DNA of 24,242 bases from positions 1 through 24,242 of the forward strand of contig CAYZZA010000019.1 of the NCBI GenBank assembly GCA_964482685.1, given 5' to 3'. The translations under genes and the position numbers were made by a program. A model generated the notes under the pieces. It was not told the DNA's origin. It worked only from the letters and a program-made list of their open reading frames with translations, and did not search any database. This DNA comes from CAYZZA01 sp964482685. Its GTDB lineage: Bacteria > Bacillota > Bacilli > Lactobacillales > Carnobacteriaceae_A. Positions 23,101 through 24,242 of this stretch are shown here, one piece after another. The number at the start of each line of letters is the position of its first letter. Position 1 is the first letter of the stretch.

Positions 23101-23780
23101 AAAAACCGTCTGAGCACGCCAAAGTAATTACTGTAAAAGGCGCCACAGACTCGCGCGAATACCAAGTGTCTTCCAACGCTCGTTTGAAAGTAGAAGAAGG
23201 CAGCATGGTTAAACGTGGGGAACCGTTAAACGGAGGATCAATTGATCCAAAACAACTGTTAAGCATCAGTGATGTCCTCACTGTGAAGAATTATCTCTTA
23301 AAAGAAGTTCAAAAAGCCTACCGAAGTCAAGGGGTAGAAATTGGGGACAAACACGTTGAGGTAATGGTTCGTCAAATGTTGCGTAAAATCCGCATCATGG
23401 ATCCAGGTGATACGAAAGAACTACCTGGTACATTAGTGGATATTCATGACTTTACAAAGGTAAACGAATCTGTCTTGCTAAATGGCGGACTGCCCGCAAC
23501 TGGACGTCCAATCTTACTCGGGATTACCAAAGCATCATTGGAGACAAACAGTTTCTTGTCAGCTGCTTCTTTCCAAGAGACCACACGTGTCTTAACAGAT
23601 GCTGCTATTCGCGGGAAAAACGATCCATTAATTGGGTTGAAAGAAAACGTAATTATCGGAAAAGCAATTCCAGCAGGTACAGGTATGAACCGTTACCGTT
23701 CGATGGAACCAGAAGTATCTAGTGCAGTAAGTGAAAATGTCTACAGCATCAATGATCCAAAAAGCGGTTCTAAAGCGTAA
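20154..23780 (+). CDS. rpoC: DNA-directed RNA polymerase subunit beta'
   Basis: The 1208-residue beta' subunit carries the catalytic Mg-binding loop NADFDGDQ (Asp449, Asp451, Asp453). The N-terminal zinc finger [20 protein letters not shown] and the second zinc-binding group (CGTKQG and [13 protein letters not shown]) are intact. The bridge/trigger region includes [21 protein letters not shown]. Length is typical for the non-expanded Firmicutes protein. The start is TTG 20154, after GGGAGGT (20140-20146). It follows rpoB after a 110-base gap that contains a hairpin. Its stop at 23780 is only 38 bases from the ISL3 end, and no terminator lies between them. Confidence 0.97.
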   Translation: [1208 protein letters not shown]

Positions 23781-23878
23781 TTTTTTTCAAATCGTGAACA
23801 AAAGGAATCCGTAAAATAGGGCTCTTCGTCAAGTAGTGTTGGTGATCTAAAATCCAAAATAGAATAAGAGTCAAAATT

Positions 23879-23924
23879 GATTTTCTTCCAATTTATTGTT
23901 GGAGGAAAATCTTTTTTTATTTTT
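23879..23924 (+). terminator. Strong terminator inside the IS end, downstream of rpoC
   Basis: GATTTTCTTCCAA (23879-23891) pairs with TTGGAGGAAAATC (23899-23911), 13 bp with one G:U, followed by TTTTTTTATTTTT. It is oriented to stop transcripts arriving from rpoC. It lies inside the IS boundary, and no other terminator is visible between the rpoC stop and the IS. Confidence 0.88.
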
Positions 23925-24242
23925 GAACCGTATCACATGAAATTAAAATTCGTGTTTTGAATTTAGAAAAGCTTCTAAAACCAAACGCAATGCGTTTAAT
24001 GACTTTGATCTTATTATTTATTTCTTCGATTGGCCCATTTGTATACTGATAGAGGAAGGTGTTTTCCACGTACGTACAATATTTTTTCAGTGTCCGTACG
24101 CTTGTCTTCATGTAGGAAGACAGCCCCTTAGGGGCTTGGGCAAGAGTCTCTTGAAAAAGAGTGAAATCCTTTTGATCGTACGCATATAAGATATCTTGGT
24201 AGAAGTCATAGGTTGTTTTGTATTCTTCGTCTAACGCTAACA
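23917..24242 (-). CDS. ISL3-family transposase, C-terminal part (5' end outside window)
   Basis: The frame is open from the window edge to TAA at 23917-23919 and encodes at least 107 residues. The segment NGPIEEINNKIKVIKRIAFG followed by FRSFSKFKTRILI is the characteristic C-terminal end of ISL3 DDE transposases, where the catalytic Glu lies in the NGPIE motif. Upstream residues (LYAYDQKDFTLFQ, SSYMKTSVRTLKKY) fit the same family. The transposase is transcribed toward rpoC. Whether the copy is full length and active cannot be told from this end, but the visible reading frame has no frameshift or stop. Confidence 0.88.
   Translation of the reverse strand, partial: LALDEEYKTTYDFYQDILYAYDQKDFTLFQETLAQAPKGLSSYMKTSVRTLKKYCTYVENTFLYQYTNGPIEEINNKIKVIKRIAFGFRSFSKFKTRILISCDTVQK

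Larger units (their letters stand above)
23819..24242 (-). mobile_element. ISL3-family insertion sequence, transposase 3' end (partial)
   Basis: GGGCTCTTCGTCAAGTAGTG beginning at 23819 has the form of an ISL3-family terminal inverted repeat (typically GGCTCTTTGTCAA...). It is followed inward by the C-terminal part of a transposase on the minus strand that runs off the window. The outer flank GTAAAATA (23811-23818) could be one copy of an 8-base target duplication, but the other end is outside. The exact left boundary is an estimate to within a base or two. Confidence 0.8.

Noticed and set aside
22638..23165. 175-codon minus-strand open frame inside rpoC
   Set aside because: It lies wholly antisense to a conserved rpoC region, its product is low-complexity and unlike any family I know, and it has no ribosome site.
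1..24242. CRISPR arrays, toxin-antitoxin, restriction or prophage genes
   Set aside because: I looked for regularly spaced repeats and accessory gene signatures and saw none; only the ISL3 end is mobile.

Overview
The window is a low-GC Gram-positive (Firmicutes) housekeeping locus. Gene order and protein sequences point to Lactobacillales, probably Carnobacteriaceae or Enterococcaceae-like; I cannot name the genus. It opens with the 3' end of a 5S rRNA gene and closes with the transposase end of an ISL3-family insertion sequence. Between them lies the classical dut-radA-yacL-gltX-cysS-mrnC-rlmB-yacP-sigH-rpmG-secE-nusG-rplKA-rplJL-rpoBC chromosomal backbone, in the Bacillus subtilis order with local changes.

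Layout. (1) 1-414: 5S rRNA tail and a convergent HesB-like gene share a bidirectional terminator. (2) 415-3866: a promoter region, then dUTPase, the repair ATPase RadA, and the membrane PIN/TRAM protein YacL. (3) 3927-8774: GltX, a terminator, then a tight run of CysS, Mini-RNase III, 23S rRNA methyltransferase RlmB and the Rae1/YacP endoribonuclease. The cysE gene found between gltX and cysS in B. subtilis is absent. (4) 8903-10714: a SigH-type sigma factor, L33, SecE and NusG; L33 and SecE are too short for a routine ORF scan. (5) 10932-13318: L11, L1, L10 and L7/L12. (6) 13457-15422: two genes not normally found here, a YxjI/LURP-one-like protein and a uracil permease behind a PyrR-type attenuator. 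(7) 15585-23780: an RsmC-like methyltransferase, rpoB and rpoC. (8) 23819-24242: the end of an ISL3-like element whose transposase runs toward rpoC.

The genes are mostly translation and transcription machinery: aminoacyl-tRNA supply, rRNA processing and modification, ribosomal proteins, elongation factor NusG and the RNA polymerase core subunits. Most of the interest lies in the leaders. There are two L1-binding-site mimics (before rplK and before rplA), an L10 leader with an intrinsic terminator, a terminator between the nusG promoter and its start codon, a PyrR attenuator on pyrP, and a two-promoter structured leader on rpoB. Many promoters have an extended -10 (TGn) element.

I did not find a novel defence, mobile or biosynthetic system. 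The least explained items are the nusG leader terminator, the doubled L1 site, the YxjI-like/pyrP insertion and the ISL3 insertion just behind rpoC.
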